Of a stretch of 64,000 nt of DNA, positions 26,125 through 34,601 are shown piece by piece. Positions within the stretch are counted from its first letter, which is position 1. Every line of letters starts with the position of its first letter. Below the pieces are notes generated by a model. It was not told where the DNA came from. It saw only the letters and a list, made by a program, of their open reading frames with translations, and did not search any database. The DNA is from Arthrobacter sp. MAHUQ-56 (lineage in GTDB: Bacteria > Actinomycetota > Actinomycetes > Actinomycetales > Micrococcaceae), in NCBI RefSeq assembly GCF_019710585.1, contig NZ_JAIFZQ010000016.1:62001-126000 (forward strand), written 5' to 3'. The position numbers and the translations under genes were made by a program.

Positions 26125-27420
26125 ATGAGCCAAGCTTCAGCAGAAATTGACGCGTCCACTGAAAAGCCCGGACGCAACGTGCGGATCAGGTGGTACCTCA
26201 TCGCCCTGCTCGTCATCGGCGGCATCGTCAACTACCTGGACCGGAACAACCTCAGCATCGCCAACACCACGATTGCCAAGGAATTCGGGCTCAACGCCCT
26301 CCAAATGGGGCTGCTGCTGTCCGCCTTCTCCTGGCCTTATGCCATTGCCAACCTTCCGGCCGGGTACCTGGTGGACCGGTTTGGGCCTAAGAAGATGTTC
26401 GCCTGGGCCGCAGGGCTGTGGTCTATCGTCTCTATGCTTTCCTCCCTGGCCAACTCCTTCGGGTTCCTTTATGCCGCCCGTGTTGCCTTGGGCGTCGCAG
26501 AGTCGCCGTTCTTCACGTCGGGGCTCAAGGTGGCTGACAAGTGGTTCAACAAAACCGAGCGTGCGCTGCCCGTCTCCATCGTTAACACCGGTTCACAGAT
26601 CGCCAATGCCATTGCGCCGCCGCTCCTGACCTTCCTCATGCTGACCATGAGCTGGCGCGGCATGTTCCTGGTCGTCGGCGCGCTCGGCATCGTCATTGCC
26701 CTGGTCTGGCTCCGCGTCTACCGCGACCCCACGCTGAAGGAACAGTTCATCATCAAGGGTGCGGAATTCGAAGCGCAGCTTCAGCCCAAGGAGAAGCAGG
26801 CCGGATGGGGCGAGCTTCTCACCAAGAAGAACACATGGTTCATGGTCATTGGCGCTTTTGGCATCTTCTACACCGTCTGGGTCTACCTCACCTGGCTTCC
26901 CAGCTACCTGCAGACCGCACGCGGATTCAGCCTTAGCCAAATCGGTTGGCTGGCAGGACTGCCGTTCCTCTGCGGCATCGCCGGCGTGCTGGCCGGCGGT
27001 ATCTTCTCAGGCAAGGCCATCGCCCGCGGCATCCCTGTCGTCCGTGCCCGAAAGATCCCAATTGTGGGCGGTGCGTTGCTCGCCGCCGCCGCCGTGCTGC
27101 CGGTGGCTTACGTGGAAAATACTGCCCTGGCAATCGTGCTGCTGTCCCTGGGCTACTTCGCGGCCCAAGTACCTATCGGTGTGCTCTGGACCCTGGCGTC
27201 GGATATTGCGGAACCCAACCAAGTGGCCTCCCTTGGCGCCATCCAGAACTTTGGCGGATTCCTGGGGGCTGCAGTGGCGCCGATCGTTACCGGCCTTATC
27301 CTTGATGCCACCGGCGGCAACTACACCATGGTGTTCCTGATTGGCGGTGTGCTGCTGATTGTGGGCGCCGTGTCATACGGCTTCTTCGTCAAGGACCGCC
27401 GCAAGCCGGTCGCGGCGTAA
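26125..27420 (+). CDS. MFS transporter, anion:cation symporter (ACS) family
   Basis: 431 residues, 12 membrane segments. The ACS pattern appears in NYLDRNNLSIANTTIAKEFG, WPYAIANLPAGYLVDRFGPK and RVALGVAESPFFTSGLK, as in GudP, GarP, ExuT and DgoT sugar-acid porters. AAGGAG precedes ATG 26125. It very likely imports the hexonate, hexuronate or shorter sugar acid handled by this operon. There is no dehydratase in the operon, so the imported compound may already be a 2-keto-3-deoxy acid, or a dehydratase elsewhere serves it. Confidence 0.9.
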   Translation: MSQASAEIDASTEKPGRNVRIRWYLIALLVIGGIVNYLDRNNLSIANTTIAKEFGLNALQMGLLLSAFSWPYAIANLPAGYLVDRFGPKKMFAWAAGLWSIVSMLSSLANSFGFLYAARVALGVAESPFFTSGLKVADKWFNKTERALPVSIVNTGSQIANAIAPPLLTFLMLTMSWRGMFLVVGALGIVIALVWLRVYRDPTLKEQFIIKGAEFEAQLQPKEKQAGWGELLTKKNTWFMVIGAFGIFYTVWVYLTWLPSYLQTARGFSLSQIGWLAGLPFLCGIAGVLAGGIFSGKAIARGIPVVRARKIPIVGGALLAAAAVLPVAYVENTALAIVLLSLGYFAAQVPIGVLWTLASDIAEPNQVASLGAIQNFGGFLGAAVAPIVTGLILDATGGNYTMVFLIGGVLLIVGAVSYGFFVKDRRKPVAA

Positions 27421-27470
27421 CGCCCGCATTCCTGGCATCCCACAAGCCACAGTTCGAGGAAGAACAAGCA

Positions 27471-28055
27471 GTGACCAGTATCCCCAAAGTGTTCTTTGTG
27501 ATCGGCCCGGCAGGCTCTGGAAAATCAAGTGTCAGCCGCCACCTTGCGGAGCGGTTCGGCGCGGCGCACATCGACAAAGACACCGCCACCATCCGCTTCA
27601 CCGAACTGCTTCTGAAACTCAACGGTTCGGACCCGAACGAGCGGGACAACAATGAGTTCTACCAAAACGTCATCATGCCGCTGGAGTACGCGTCCATCCT
27701 GGACCTGACGCGCGACAACTTGCGGGCGGGCAACTCGGTAGTGCTGGACGCTCCCTTCGGCCGGTTCTTCCCCGACGATGACTACCTAGCCAAGGTCCGG
27801 GCCGAGCACCAGTGGCCCGAGGCCGAACTCATCGTGGTCCACGTCCGGCTGGCAGGGGAGGCCCTGCGTCGGCGCCTCATCGCGCGCGGGTACCCGCGCG
27901 ATGAGTGGAAGCTGGCCAACTGGGAAACGTTCTGGTCGGGGGCCCAGGGCGACTCCTGCCGGTGGAAGGAGGCGCGCCACCTGGATTTCGATAACAGCGG
28001 CGCTGCCGTCGACGTTACTTCCTTTGCGGCGGCGGTGACCACCGGGGCTGCCTAG
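27471..28055 (+). CDS. P-loop kinase of an aldolase/porter operon
   Basis: 194 residues with Walker A GPAGSGKSS (residues 12-20), then HIDKDT, a central LDAPFGRFFPDDDY and the lid-like RLAGEALRRRLIARGYPRDEWK. This is the small-molecule-kinase P-loop fold of gluconate and shikimate kinases, but not a standard GntK (compare 50925-51473). GTG 27471 is the start. By position it should phosphorylate the sugar acid before aldolase cleavage, the step done by a PfkB protein in the galactonate operon. I do not know a characterised enzyme of this subfamily. Confidence 0.82.
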   Translation: MTSIPKVFFVIGPAGSGKSSVSRHLAERFGAAHIDKDTATIRFTELLLKLNGSDPNERDNNEFYQNVIMPLEYASILDLTRDNLRAGNSVVLDAPFGRFFPDDDYLAKVRAEHQWPEAELIVVHVRLAGEALRRRLIARGYPRDEWKLANWETFWSGAQGDSCRWKEARHLDFDNSGAAVDVTSFAAAVTTGAA

Positions 28056-28069
28056 GAGCGGGGGAAGGG

Positions 28070-28112
28070 GTGGACGACGGCGGAGAACCCGCCGTCGTCC
28101 ACTGTTCTTTTC
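28070..28112 (+). terminator. Terminator of the aldolase-kinase operon
   Basis: Perfect 14-bp stem (GTGGACGACGGCGG at 28070-28083 pairing with 28089-28102), 5-base loop, then a T-rich tail. Confidence 0.85.
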
Positions 28113-28212
28113 CCAAGCGGAGGCGCAGTTTGCCGGCCGGTATGCTTTCGCCGTCATTACCGATCGCGGTCATCAATTGGCGGGACCTGCCACCCGGTGA
28201 CAGCATGGTTAG

Positions 28213-29241
28213 ATGCTTGAGGCAACTAAACCCCGGAATTCGCCCGACAAGGCCCCCGCCAACCCCGCGCTGGAAGCGGAAAGCAGGATCGCGCGCATCG
28301 CCGTGACGGTGTTCCCGATCCTGGTGGTGGTCGCGGGAGTCGTTGGCTTCCTGCTTCCCGGCGCCTTCAAACCTTTGGGGCCGGCCGTGCCCTACCTGCT
28401 CGGCATCATCATGTTCTGCATGGGCCTGACGCTGACCCCGCCGGACTTCGCCGCCGTGGCCAAGCGCCCGTGGGCCGTGGCGCTGGGAATTGTGGCGCAC
28501 TACATCATCATGCCCGGCGCAGGCTGGCTGATCGCAGGCGCCCTGAACCTGGAACCCGAACTGGCCGTGGGGGTCATCCTGGTGGGCTGCGCGCCTTCCG
28601 GAACCGCCTCGAACGTGATGGCGTTCCTGGCCAAGGGCGACGTAGCCCTGTCGGTGGCGGTAGCGTCCGTCTCCACCCTGATCGCCCCCATCGTCACCCC
28701 GCTGCTCGTCCTGTTCCTGGCAGGCTCCTACCTTTCGATCGATGCCGCCGGCATGGTGGGGGACATCGTCAAAACCGTGCTGCTGCCGGTGGTCGCCGGC
28801 CTCCTGGCCCGGCTCTTCCTCAAGAAGCTTGTCGCCAAGGTGCTGCCGGCACTGCCGTGGGCGTCCGCCGTCGTGATCTCCCTGATCGTGGCCATCGTGG
28901 TTGCCGGCAGCGCCAGCAAGATCGTCGCCGCCGGTGCCATCGTGTTCCTCGCCGTGGTGCTGCACAACGGCTTCGGCCTCGGGCTGGGCTACCTGGCCGG
29001 GAAACTGGGCCGGCTGGACGACAAAGCCCGCCGCGCCCTGGCCTTCGAAGTGGGTATGCAGAACTCCGGCCTGGCCGCCACACTGGCCACCGCCCACTTC
29101 AGCCCCCTCGCAGCACTGCCCTCCGCCGTGTTCTCGCTATGGCACAACATCTCCGGGGCAATCGTGGCTGCCTGGCTGGCCCGCCGCCCCCTGCAGGACA
29201 CGCCCCTGCAGGACACGCCGCTTACGGACAAGCGCGCCTGA
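28213..29241 (+). CDS. BASS-family Na+-dependent transporter
   Basis: 342 residues, about ten membrane segments, bile acid:sodium symporter fold. Core motifs are IIMFCMGLTLTPPDF, VILVGCAPSGTASNVMAFLAKGD (the crossing helix and sodium sites) and LAFEVGMQNSGLAATLATAHF. Bacterial members carry keto acids such as pantoate or pyruvate, and other organic anions. The last residues hold a repeated LQDTP encoded by a 15-bp tandem repeat. It is separated from the upstream operon by a terminator, and its partners are unknown. Confidence 0.9.
   Translation: MLEATKPRNSPDKAPANPALEAESRIARIAVTVFPILVVVAGVVGFLLPGAFKPLGPAVPYLLGIIMFCMGLTLTPPDFAAVAKRPWAVALGIVAHYIIMPGAGWLIAGALNLEPELAVGVILVGCAPSGTASNVMAFLAKGDVALSVAVASVSTLIAPIVTPLLVLFLAGSYLSIDAAGMVGDIVKTVLLPVVAGLLARLFLKKLVAKVLPALPWASAVVISLIVAIVVAGSASKIVAAGAIVFLAVVLHNGFGLGLGYLAGKLGRLDDKARRALAFEVGMQNSGLAATLATAHFSPLAALPSAVFSLWHNISGAIVAAWLARRPLQDTPLQDTPLTDKRA
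29188..29217. repeat. 15-bp tandem repeat in the BASS gene 3' end
   Basis: Two exact copies of CCCCTGCAGGACACG (29188-29202, 29203-29217) encoding a repeated LQDTP just before the stop. Confidence 0.85.
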
Positions 29242-29367
29242 CCTGCACCGTCACCGCCGAATGACCCCATAAACCCTTTGTTTCCAATGCCCCGTTCTGG
29301 GTAAAGGACCCGGTAGGGGCAGCGCCGCCCGCACTGCCCCGGCCAATTCCGGACGGGAGAGGGACAG

Positions 29368-31833
29368 ATGGCTCAGATCGACCGAATAGCTGAACCATGG
29401 GGGACGCGGACGCCGTACGGCGCCGGGAATGAATGGCCGGTCAGGGTGGACACCCACCTGGCCGAGGGGGTGGCCCCGGAGGATGTGGACGCCTGGGTGC
29501 AGACGGCGTCGCTGCTGCACTCGAACGGCGACGCCATGGACATAGCAGTCAAGGACAACCGGATTGTCGGCGTCCGGGGACGGGCGGTGGACAGGGTGAA
29601 CCACGGCCGCCTGGGACCGAAGGACCTGTACGGGTGGCAGGCGAACGCATCGCCGGACCGGCTCACCAAGCCGCTGATCCGCGAGGGCGGGAAGCTGGTG
29701 GAGACGGACTGGGACACCGCCATGCAGCGCGTGGTGGACCGTTCGAAGGCGTTGCTGGCGGAGCAAGGGCCCAGCGCCATCGGCTTCTACACCACCGGCC
29801 AGCTGTTCGCCGAGGAGTACTACACGCTGGGGACCATAGCGCACGGCGGCATCGGCACCAACCACGTGGACGGAAACACGCGGCTGTGCACGGCAACGGC
29901 AGCCGAGGCGCTGAAGGAATCTTTCGGCTGCGACGGCCAGCCGGGCTCCTACACCGATGTGGACCACGCCGACGTCATCGCCCTGTACGGGCACAACGTG
30001 GCGGAAACCCAGACTGTCCTGTGGACCCGGATGCTGGACCGCCTGGCAGGGCCCAACCCGCCCAGCATCATCTGCGTGGACCCGCGCCTGACCCCCGTGG
30101 CCAAGGCCGCCACCGTGCACCTGGCACCGCGCCCGGGCACCAACGTGGCCCTGATGAACGGCATCCTGCATGAGATCATCTCCAACGGCTGGGTGGACCA
30201 GGAGTACATCCAGGCCCACACCGTGGGGTTCTCCGAGCTCGAAAAAGAGGTCAAGAACTACCCTCCGGCCGTGGTTGCGGAAATTTGCGGCGTCCCGGCG
30301 GAGCAAATCTCCGAAGCGGCCAGCATCATCGGCCACGCCAAACGGCTCCTGTCCACGGTGCTGCAGGGCTTCTACCAATCGAACCAGGGCACCGCCGCCG
30401 CGGTGCAGGTGAACAACATCAACATCATCCGCGGCATGCTGGGCAAGCCGGGCTGCGGCATCCTGCAGATGAACGGCCAGCCCACTGCCGAAAACACGCG
30501 CGAGTGCGGGGCTGACGGGGACTTGGCCGCCTTCCGGAACTGGTCCAACGACGCCCACGTCAAGGATCTCGCCCGGGTGTGGAACATCGACCCCATGTCG
30601 ATCCCGCACTACTCGCCGCCCACGCACGTCATGCAGATGATGCGGTACGCGGAGGACGGCTCCATCAGGATGCTGTGGGTCAGCGGCACCAACCCCGCCG
30701 TCTCATTGCCCGAACTGGCGCGGGTCCGCAGCATCCTGAAGCAGGAGCGGCTGTTCCTGGTGGTGCAGGACATCTTCCTGTCGGAGACGGCCCAGCTGGC
30801 CGACGTCGTGCTCCCTGCCGCCACCTGGGGCGAAAAAACGGGGACCTTCACCAACGTGGACCGCACGGTCCACCTTTCGGAAAAAGCCGTGGACCCGCCC
30901 GGTGAGGCCCGGCCCGACCTGGACATCTTCATCGACTACGCGCACCGCATGGGCCTGAAGGACAAGGACGGTCAGCCGCTGATCAAGTGGCACGACCCCG
31001 AGTCCGCCTTCGAAGCCTGGAAGGAATGCTCCCGCGGGCGTCCCTGCGACTACACCGGCATCACCTACGGCAAGCTGCGCGGCGGCTCCGGCATCCAGTG
31101 GCCGTGCAACGAGGAGAACCCGGAGGGCACCGAACGGATCTACGCTGACGGAAAGTTCTGGGCCCACCCGGAGTACTGCGAGACCTACGGCCGCGACCTG
31201 ATCACCGGCGCGCCCGTGGACCCGTCCGAGTACAAGGCCCTCAACCCGGAGGGCAAGGCCATCATCAAGGCCGCCGAATACGTGCCGCCGCACGAGCTGC
31301 CGAGCCAGGACTTCCCGCTCCAGCTCATTACCGGGCGCACGCTCTACCAGTTCCACACGCGTACCAAGACGGGCAGGGCCCCGGAACTGCAGGCGGCCGC
31401 GCCTGACGTCTGGGTGGAGTTGTCAGCGGACGACGCCGGCAGCTACGGGATTGCCGAGGGGGACCTTGCGGAGGTGGAGACACCGCGTGGTTCGGTCCGT
31501 GCGCGCGTCCGGATCAGCGGGATCAGGAACGGGGTCCTGTTCCTGCCCTTCCACTACGGCTACTGGGACACCGACGGCGGGCACCAGCCCGACGGGGCAG
31601 GAAGGGCCGCGAACGAACTGACCATCACCGACTGGGACGCCGCATCCAAGCAGCCCATCTTCAAGACGGCAGCCGCCCGCATCACCCGGATTTCCGCCGG
31701 CGACGGGCCGTCGCCAGCGCCCACCACCACGGCGTCGGCGCCCGCAGGCGGCTTCCCGGATGAGGCCAGGACCAAGGGAATCACATCCGCCTTGGCCGAC
31801 GAAGCCGGCGGCACGGAAGGAGGAGCGCGATGA
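29368..31833 (+). CDS. Molybdopterin oxidoreductase lacking Fe-S cluster ligands
   Basis: 821 residues, DMSO-reductase superfamily, close to Nas/Fdh-type catalytic subunits. In such enzymes a [4Fe-4S] motif (C-x2-C-x3-C ... C) opens the protein. Here the matching segment reads WVQTASLLHSNGDAMDI (about residues 43-59), and the fourth position is GRLGPKD instead of GRLCPKG: all four cysteines are gone. The probable Mo-ligand cysteine is kept in GNTRLCTATAAEAL. Pterin-binding regions (VQVNNINIIRGMLGKPGCGILQMNGQ, here shortened: NNINIIRGMLGKPG) and the C-terminal LITGRTLYQFHTRTKTGR are intact. A 35-residue low-complexity tail follows. It overlaps the next gene by 4 bp. The electron route and substrate are unknown. 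Confidence 0.87.
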   Translation: MAQIDRIAEPWGTRTPYGAGNEWPVRVDTHLAEGVAPEDVDAWVQTASLLHSNGDAMDIAVKDNRIVGVRGRAVDRVNHGRLGPKDLYGWQANASPDRLTKPLIREGGKLVETDWDTAMQRVVDRSKALLAEQGPSAIGFYTTGQLFAEEYYTLGTIAHGGIGTNHVDGNTRLCTATAAEALKESFGCDGQPGSYTDVDHADVIALYGHNVAETQTVLWTRMLDRLAGPNPPSIICVDPRLTPVAKAATVHLAPRPGTNVALMNGILHEIISNGWVDQEYIQAHTVGFSELEKEVKNYPPAVVAEICGVPAEQISEAASIIGHAKRLLSTVLQGFYQSNQGTAAAVQVNNINIIRGMLGKPGCGILQMNGQPTAENTRECGADGDLAAFRNWSNDAHVKDLARVWNIDPMSIPHYSPPTHVMQMMRYAEDGSIRMLWVSGTNPAVSLPELARVRSILKQERLFLVVQDIFLSETAQLADVVLPAATWGEKTGTFTNVDRTVHLSEKAVDPPGEARPDLDIFIDYAHRMGLKDKDGQPLIKWHDPESAFEAWKECSRGRPCDYTGITYGKLRGGSGIQWPCNEENPEGTERIYADGKFWAHPEYCETYGRDLITGAPVDPSEYKALNPEGKAIIKAAEYVPPHELPSQDFPLQLITGRTLYQFHTRTKTGRAPELQAAAPDVWVELSADDAGSYGIAEGDLAEVETPRGSVRARVRISGIRNGVLFLPFHYGYWDTDGGHQPDGAGRAANELTITDWDAASKQPIFKTAAARITRISAGDGPSPAPTTTASAPAGGFPDEARTKGITSALADEAGGTEGGAR

Positions 31834-32312
31834 AATTCGGACTCGTATTGAAGGAACTGCACCGCTCCGAAAACGAGCTGGCGCACCACCTGCTGGTCAT
31901 CTCGGAACGCCACAAGGTGGACCACGAGATCTACCACCTGGCCCGGGACCTTTCACGCTGGTCGCAGCAGCACGTCCGGGACATCGCGGCGCTTGCCGGG
32001 AACTACGGCGAGAACCTGGATCCGGAACCGCGCAGCGAGGCGGGGCTGATGGAGACCCTGCGGGAGAAGGGCAGTGAGATGGTGGGCCGGCGGCCGGAAA
32101 CGGGGATGCTGCTGCTGCGCGACCTGCGGGAAGTCTACCTGCAGGCGTGCGGCGTATCCGCGGACTGGGAGCTGCTGGCCCAGGCCGCCCAGGGGATGAA
32201 GGACCAGGACCTGCTGGGCTTGGCGGAGAAATGCCATCCGCAAACGATCCGGCAGATGAAGTGGGCCAACGGCAAGCTGAAGGAATCCGCCACCCAGGTG
32301 CTGGTCAGCTAA
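31830..32312 (+). CDS. Small helical partner of the molybdoenzyme (unknown family)
   Basis: 160 residues, predicted almost entirely helical, no signal peptide. The N-terminal helices are rich in His and Glu (ELHRSENELAHHLLVISERH, then HEIYHLARD), which could bind metal in a ferritin- or hemerythrin-like bundle. The C-terminal half is a second helical segment with MLLLRDLREVYLQACGVSAD. Start ATG 31830 overlaps the molybdoenzyme stop and has GGAGGAG upstream, so production is coupled. It could be a chaperone, an electron-transfer adaptor or a stability factor. I do not recognise the family. Confidence 0.75.
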   Translation: MKFGLVLKELHRSENELAHHLLVISERHKVDHEIYHLARDLSRWSQQHVRDIAALAGNYGENLDPEPRSEAGLMETLREKGSEMVGRRPETGMLLLRDLREVYLQACGVSADWELLAQAAQGMKDQDLLGLAEKCHPQTIRQMKWANGKLKESATQVLVS

Positions 32313-32358
32313 GTTCCCTGTCAGCCACGTTCCGGGTCAGCCAGGTTCCCCGTCAGCT
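32295..32358. repeat. 16-bp tandem repeat, four degenerate copies
   Basis: Units at 32295-32310, 32311-32326, 32327-32342 and 32343-32358 share the GTTCC(C/G)nGTCAGC core. The array starts inside the last codons of the 160-residue gene and ends inside the last codons of the convergent MerR gene, bridging two stop codons. Confidence 0.8.
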
Positions 32359-33102
32359 GTGTTGGCGGGCCGCCTGCAGGTGCGCCACCAGGGCCTGCAT
32401 CTGCTGGGCGGTCCAGGGCAGGGCCTTGCTCAGTTCGGCGCTGTTCTCGTTCCACATGGTGCGGGCGGCGGCTTTGGTGCCCTCGCTGCTGTGGAAACGG
32501 GAGCCCAGCTCATCCCAGCGCTGCACCAGGTCCGTGGCCTCCGGGCTGCCGGCGGGGACACCGGCGTCGACCTGGCGCAGGCCCTCCTCGACCAGGCCAG
32601 CCCACTCGGTCCGTGACTCCTCCATGGCCTCCTGCCCCAACCCGGCCCGCCGTTCGTCGAGTTCGCGGCGCTGGTCCTCGGTGAAGTAGTTCCCGAACAT
32701 CGTCATCCTTTCCAGAACGGTCATGAAATAGGCGGGCTCGGCATGCCCGTGGCTGCTGATGCGTTCCAGCAGCTCCCGGATGGTCCGCTGCAGCTGCTTC
32801 AGCTGCAGCGCCTGATCGTCCAGCGCGGCCAGCTGCCGGAGCAGCAGCCTTTGCAGGGAACCGGGACCGGCACCGTCCAGCGCGGTGGCGATGTCGCCAA
32901 GCGGCACCCCCAGGCTCCGCAGAGTCCGGATGCAGTACAACCGCCGCAGGTCCTGTTCGGTGTAGCGGCGGTGGCCGGCAGCCGTGCGGACAGTTGCCCG
33001 GAGCAGGCCGATGCTGTCGTAGTAGTGGAGCGCTCGGACCGTCACACCGGTTGCCGCCGCCAGCTCCCCGATGCTCCATAACGCTTCACCATGTTGTTCC
33101 AT
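32353..33102 (-). CDS. MerR-family regulator with TipAS-type ligand domain
   Basis: 249 residues. N-terminal MerR HTH: LWSIGELAAATGVTVRALHY, then YYDSIGLL, RRYTEQDLRRLYCIRTLRSL. A coiled-coil dimerisation helix (LAALDDQALQLKQLQRTIRELL) is followed by a TipAS domain (YFTEDQRRELDERRAG, WAGLVEEGLRQVDAG). TipAL-type activators sense bulky drugs such as thiopeptides and open suboptimal promoters. ATG 33102 is used. No obvious target operon is adjacent, so it may act on its own promoter or at a distance. Confidence 0.9.
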   Translation of the reverse strand: MEQHGEALWSIGELAAATGVTVRALHYYDSIGLLRATVRTAAGHRRYTEQDLRRLYCIRTLRSLGVPLGDIATALDGAGPGSLQRLLLRQLAALDDQALQLKQLQRTIRELLERISSHGHAEPAYFMTVLERMTMFGNYFTEDQRRELDERRAGLGQEAMEESRTEWAGLVEEGLRQVDAGVPAGSPEATDLVQRWDELGSRFHSSEGTKAAARTMWNENSAELSKALPWTAQQMQALVAHLQAARQHS

Positions 33103-33210
33103 ACCGACCACGGTAGATCCTGACGCCGCGCCAGGTTCAAGCCCGGTGGAGGGGCAGCCGCAGGGCAACAGTGGTCCGGTGAACCAGGTGCCGCAGGCGG
33201 CATTCCCCCG

Positions 33211-33510
33211 CTATCCCTCACATTCCTTGCAGTATTTCTTGCCGTCTTTTTCCCGGGCAAGCTGGCTGCGGTGGTGGACCAGGAAGCAGGACATGCACGT
33301 GAATTCGTCCGCCTGCACCGGCACCACCTGGATGAGGAGCTCCTCGTTGGAGAGGTCGGCGCCGGGCAGCTCGAAGCTGTCCGCGAGGTCCGTCTCGTCC
33401 ACGTCGGGGGTGGCCTCCCGGCGGCCGGACTTATCGGACTTCAGCTCCTCCAGGGCGACATTCGGCTCTTCCTCGGGAGTCACCCGCGGAGCGTCGTAGT
33501 CAACTGACAT
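33211..33510 (-). CDS. DUF4193 family protein
   Basis: 99 residues with the actinobacterial DUF4193 pattern: acidic N-terminus MSVDYDAPRVTPEEEPN, DETDLADSFELPGADLSNEE, VVPVQADEFTCMSCFLVHH, and a final YCKECEG. The two Cys-x2-Cys pairs likely bind zinc. The family is confined largely to actinobacteria and its role is unknown. GGAGAACCACC precedes the ATG. Confidence 0.92.
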   Translation of the reverse strand: MSVDYDAPRVTPEEEPNVALEELKSDKSGRREATPDVDETDLADSFELPGADLSNEELLIQVVPVQADEFTCMSCFLVHHRSQLAREKDGKKYCKECEG

Positions 33511-33647
33511 GTGGTGGTTCTCCTGTCGACTTTCTTTCTGGTTATCCGGGACTGGATTCTAGACTGCCGTCTTCGGAATCCGGTCCTGAACAGATCGACA
33601 ACGCAGGGCGGCCCCAACTAATTCCCTGCCAGCTTCGCGTCCGTGGA

Positions 33648-34508
33648 TCAGCTGAAATCCGTGCCTGCCAGGCGTGCACAGGCTTCCCACAGCCGCCGCC
33701 GCGCCTCCGGGTCTGAACCCATGCCGGGGGTAGGAAGTTGCTTCCGGCCTGCCCACAACTTGCCGGTGACCGCTGCCGTTTCAGGTGCCACGGCGAGCCA
33801 GAGCGGTGTGTCTGCCGCCCGCTCCGCCGTCTTTCCCAGTGTGTTCGTGATCCACCGGAACGGGCCGCCCACGTCCTGCAGCAGGCCCGTGTTCCTCACC
33901 AGCCCCGGGTGGACGGCGTTGACCACCACGCCTGTTCCGCGCAGCCGTTCGGCAAACTCCTGGGTCAGCAGGACCCGGCCCAGCATGGTGGGCGGCGTGG
34001 AACGGAGGAAGCTGTATTTTCCCTTGGCTGTCTGCAGGTCATCGAAGGGGATTCTGACGTTTCCATACTTGGACGCAATGTTGACGATCCGTGAGGGCAG
34101 GGCAGCGGTGGCACTTTTCCTGAGCTCCTCCAGCAGGAGGCCGGTAACCAGGAAGTAGGACATCACGTTGGTGGCGAAGGTGAGTTCCAGCCCTTCGGCG
34201 GTTTCGTGGCGTTCCTTCCGGAACACGCCCGCGGCGTTCACCAGTATGTCCAGCCTGCCGTGACGGGAACGGAACCCGTCCACGGCGGCGCGGATAGAGG
34301 ACTGCAGGGACAGGTCACAGGCGAGCGGCTCAAGGTCCGCGCCTGGAACGCGTGTCCGGATATCTGCCATCGCCGCCTGGGCACGCGCCTCGCTCCGGCC
34401 CACGACGACAACGGTGGCCCCTGCGCCGGCGAGGCCGGCGGCCACTGCCTGCCCGATGCCTCCGGTCGCGCCGGTCACCAATGCAATGCGTCCGTCCAGC
34501 CGTGCCAT
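33648..34508 (-). CDS. SDR-fold protein without the catalytic Tyr and Lys
   Basis: 286 residues from ATG 34508 (GGAGG upstream; ATG 34532 is the alternative). The cofactor motif VTGATGGIGQ and NAAGVFRKE are intact, and overall it resembles retinol-dehydrogenase-like SDRs. At the active site these proteins read YxxSKLAN...; here the aligned segment is RSTPPTMLGRVLLTQEF, so Tyr becomes Thr and Lys becomes Met by eye. It can probably bind NAD(P) but may not oxidise alcohols in the usual way. It lies 93 bp downstream of the 178-residue gene on the same strand. Function unknown. Confidence 0.82.
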   Translation of the reverse strand: MARLDGRIALVTGATGGIGQAVAAGLAGAGATVVVVGRSEARAQAAMADIRTRVPGADLEPLACDLSLQSSIRAAVDGFRSRHGRLDILVNAAGVFRKERHETAEGLELTFATNVMSYFLVTGLLLEELRKSATAALPSRIVNIASKYGNVRIPFDDLQTAKGKYSFLRSTPPTMLGRVLLTQEFAERLRGTGVVVNAVHPGLVRNTGLLQDVGGPFRWITNTLGKTAERAADTPLWLAVAPETAAVTGKLWAGRKQLPTPGMGSDPEARRRLWEACARLAGTDFS

Positions 34509-34601
34509 CCCGCCGCCTCCAGGTAATCCCATCCTCCGGGACTATCCCAGCACTGTTCGGAGCATGTGGCCAGAGCCTGCCGGACCGCAACCGTGGGCTT
34601 T

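Noticed and set aside
29251-30627. Long open frame on the minus strand opposite the molybdoenzyme gene
   Set aside because: It has no ribosome site and no family-like sequence; it is a shadow of the strong codon bias of the real gene.
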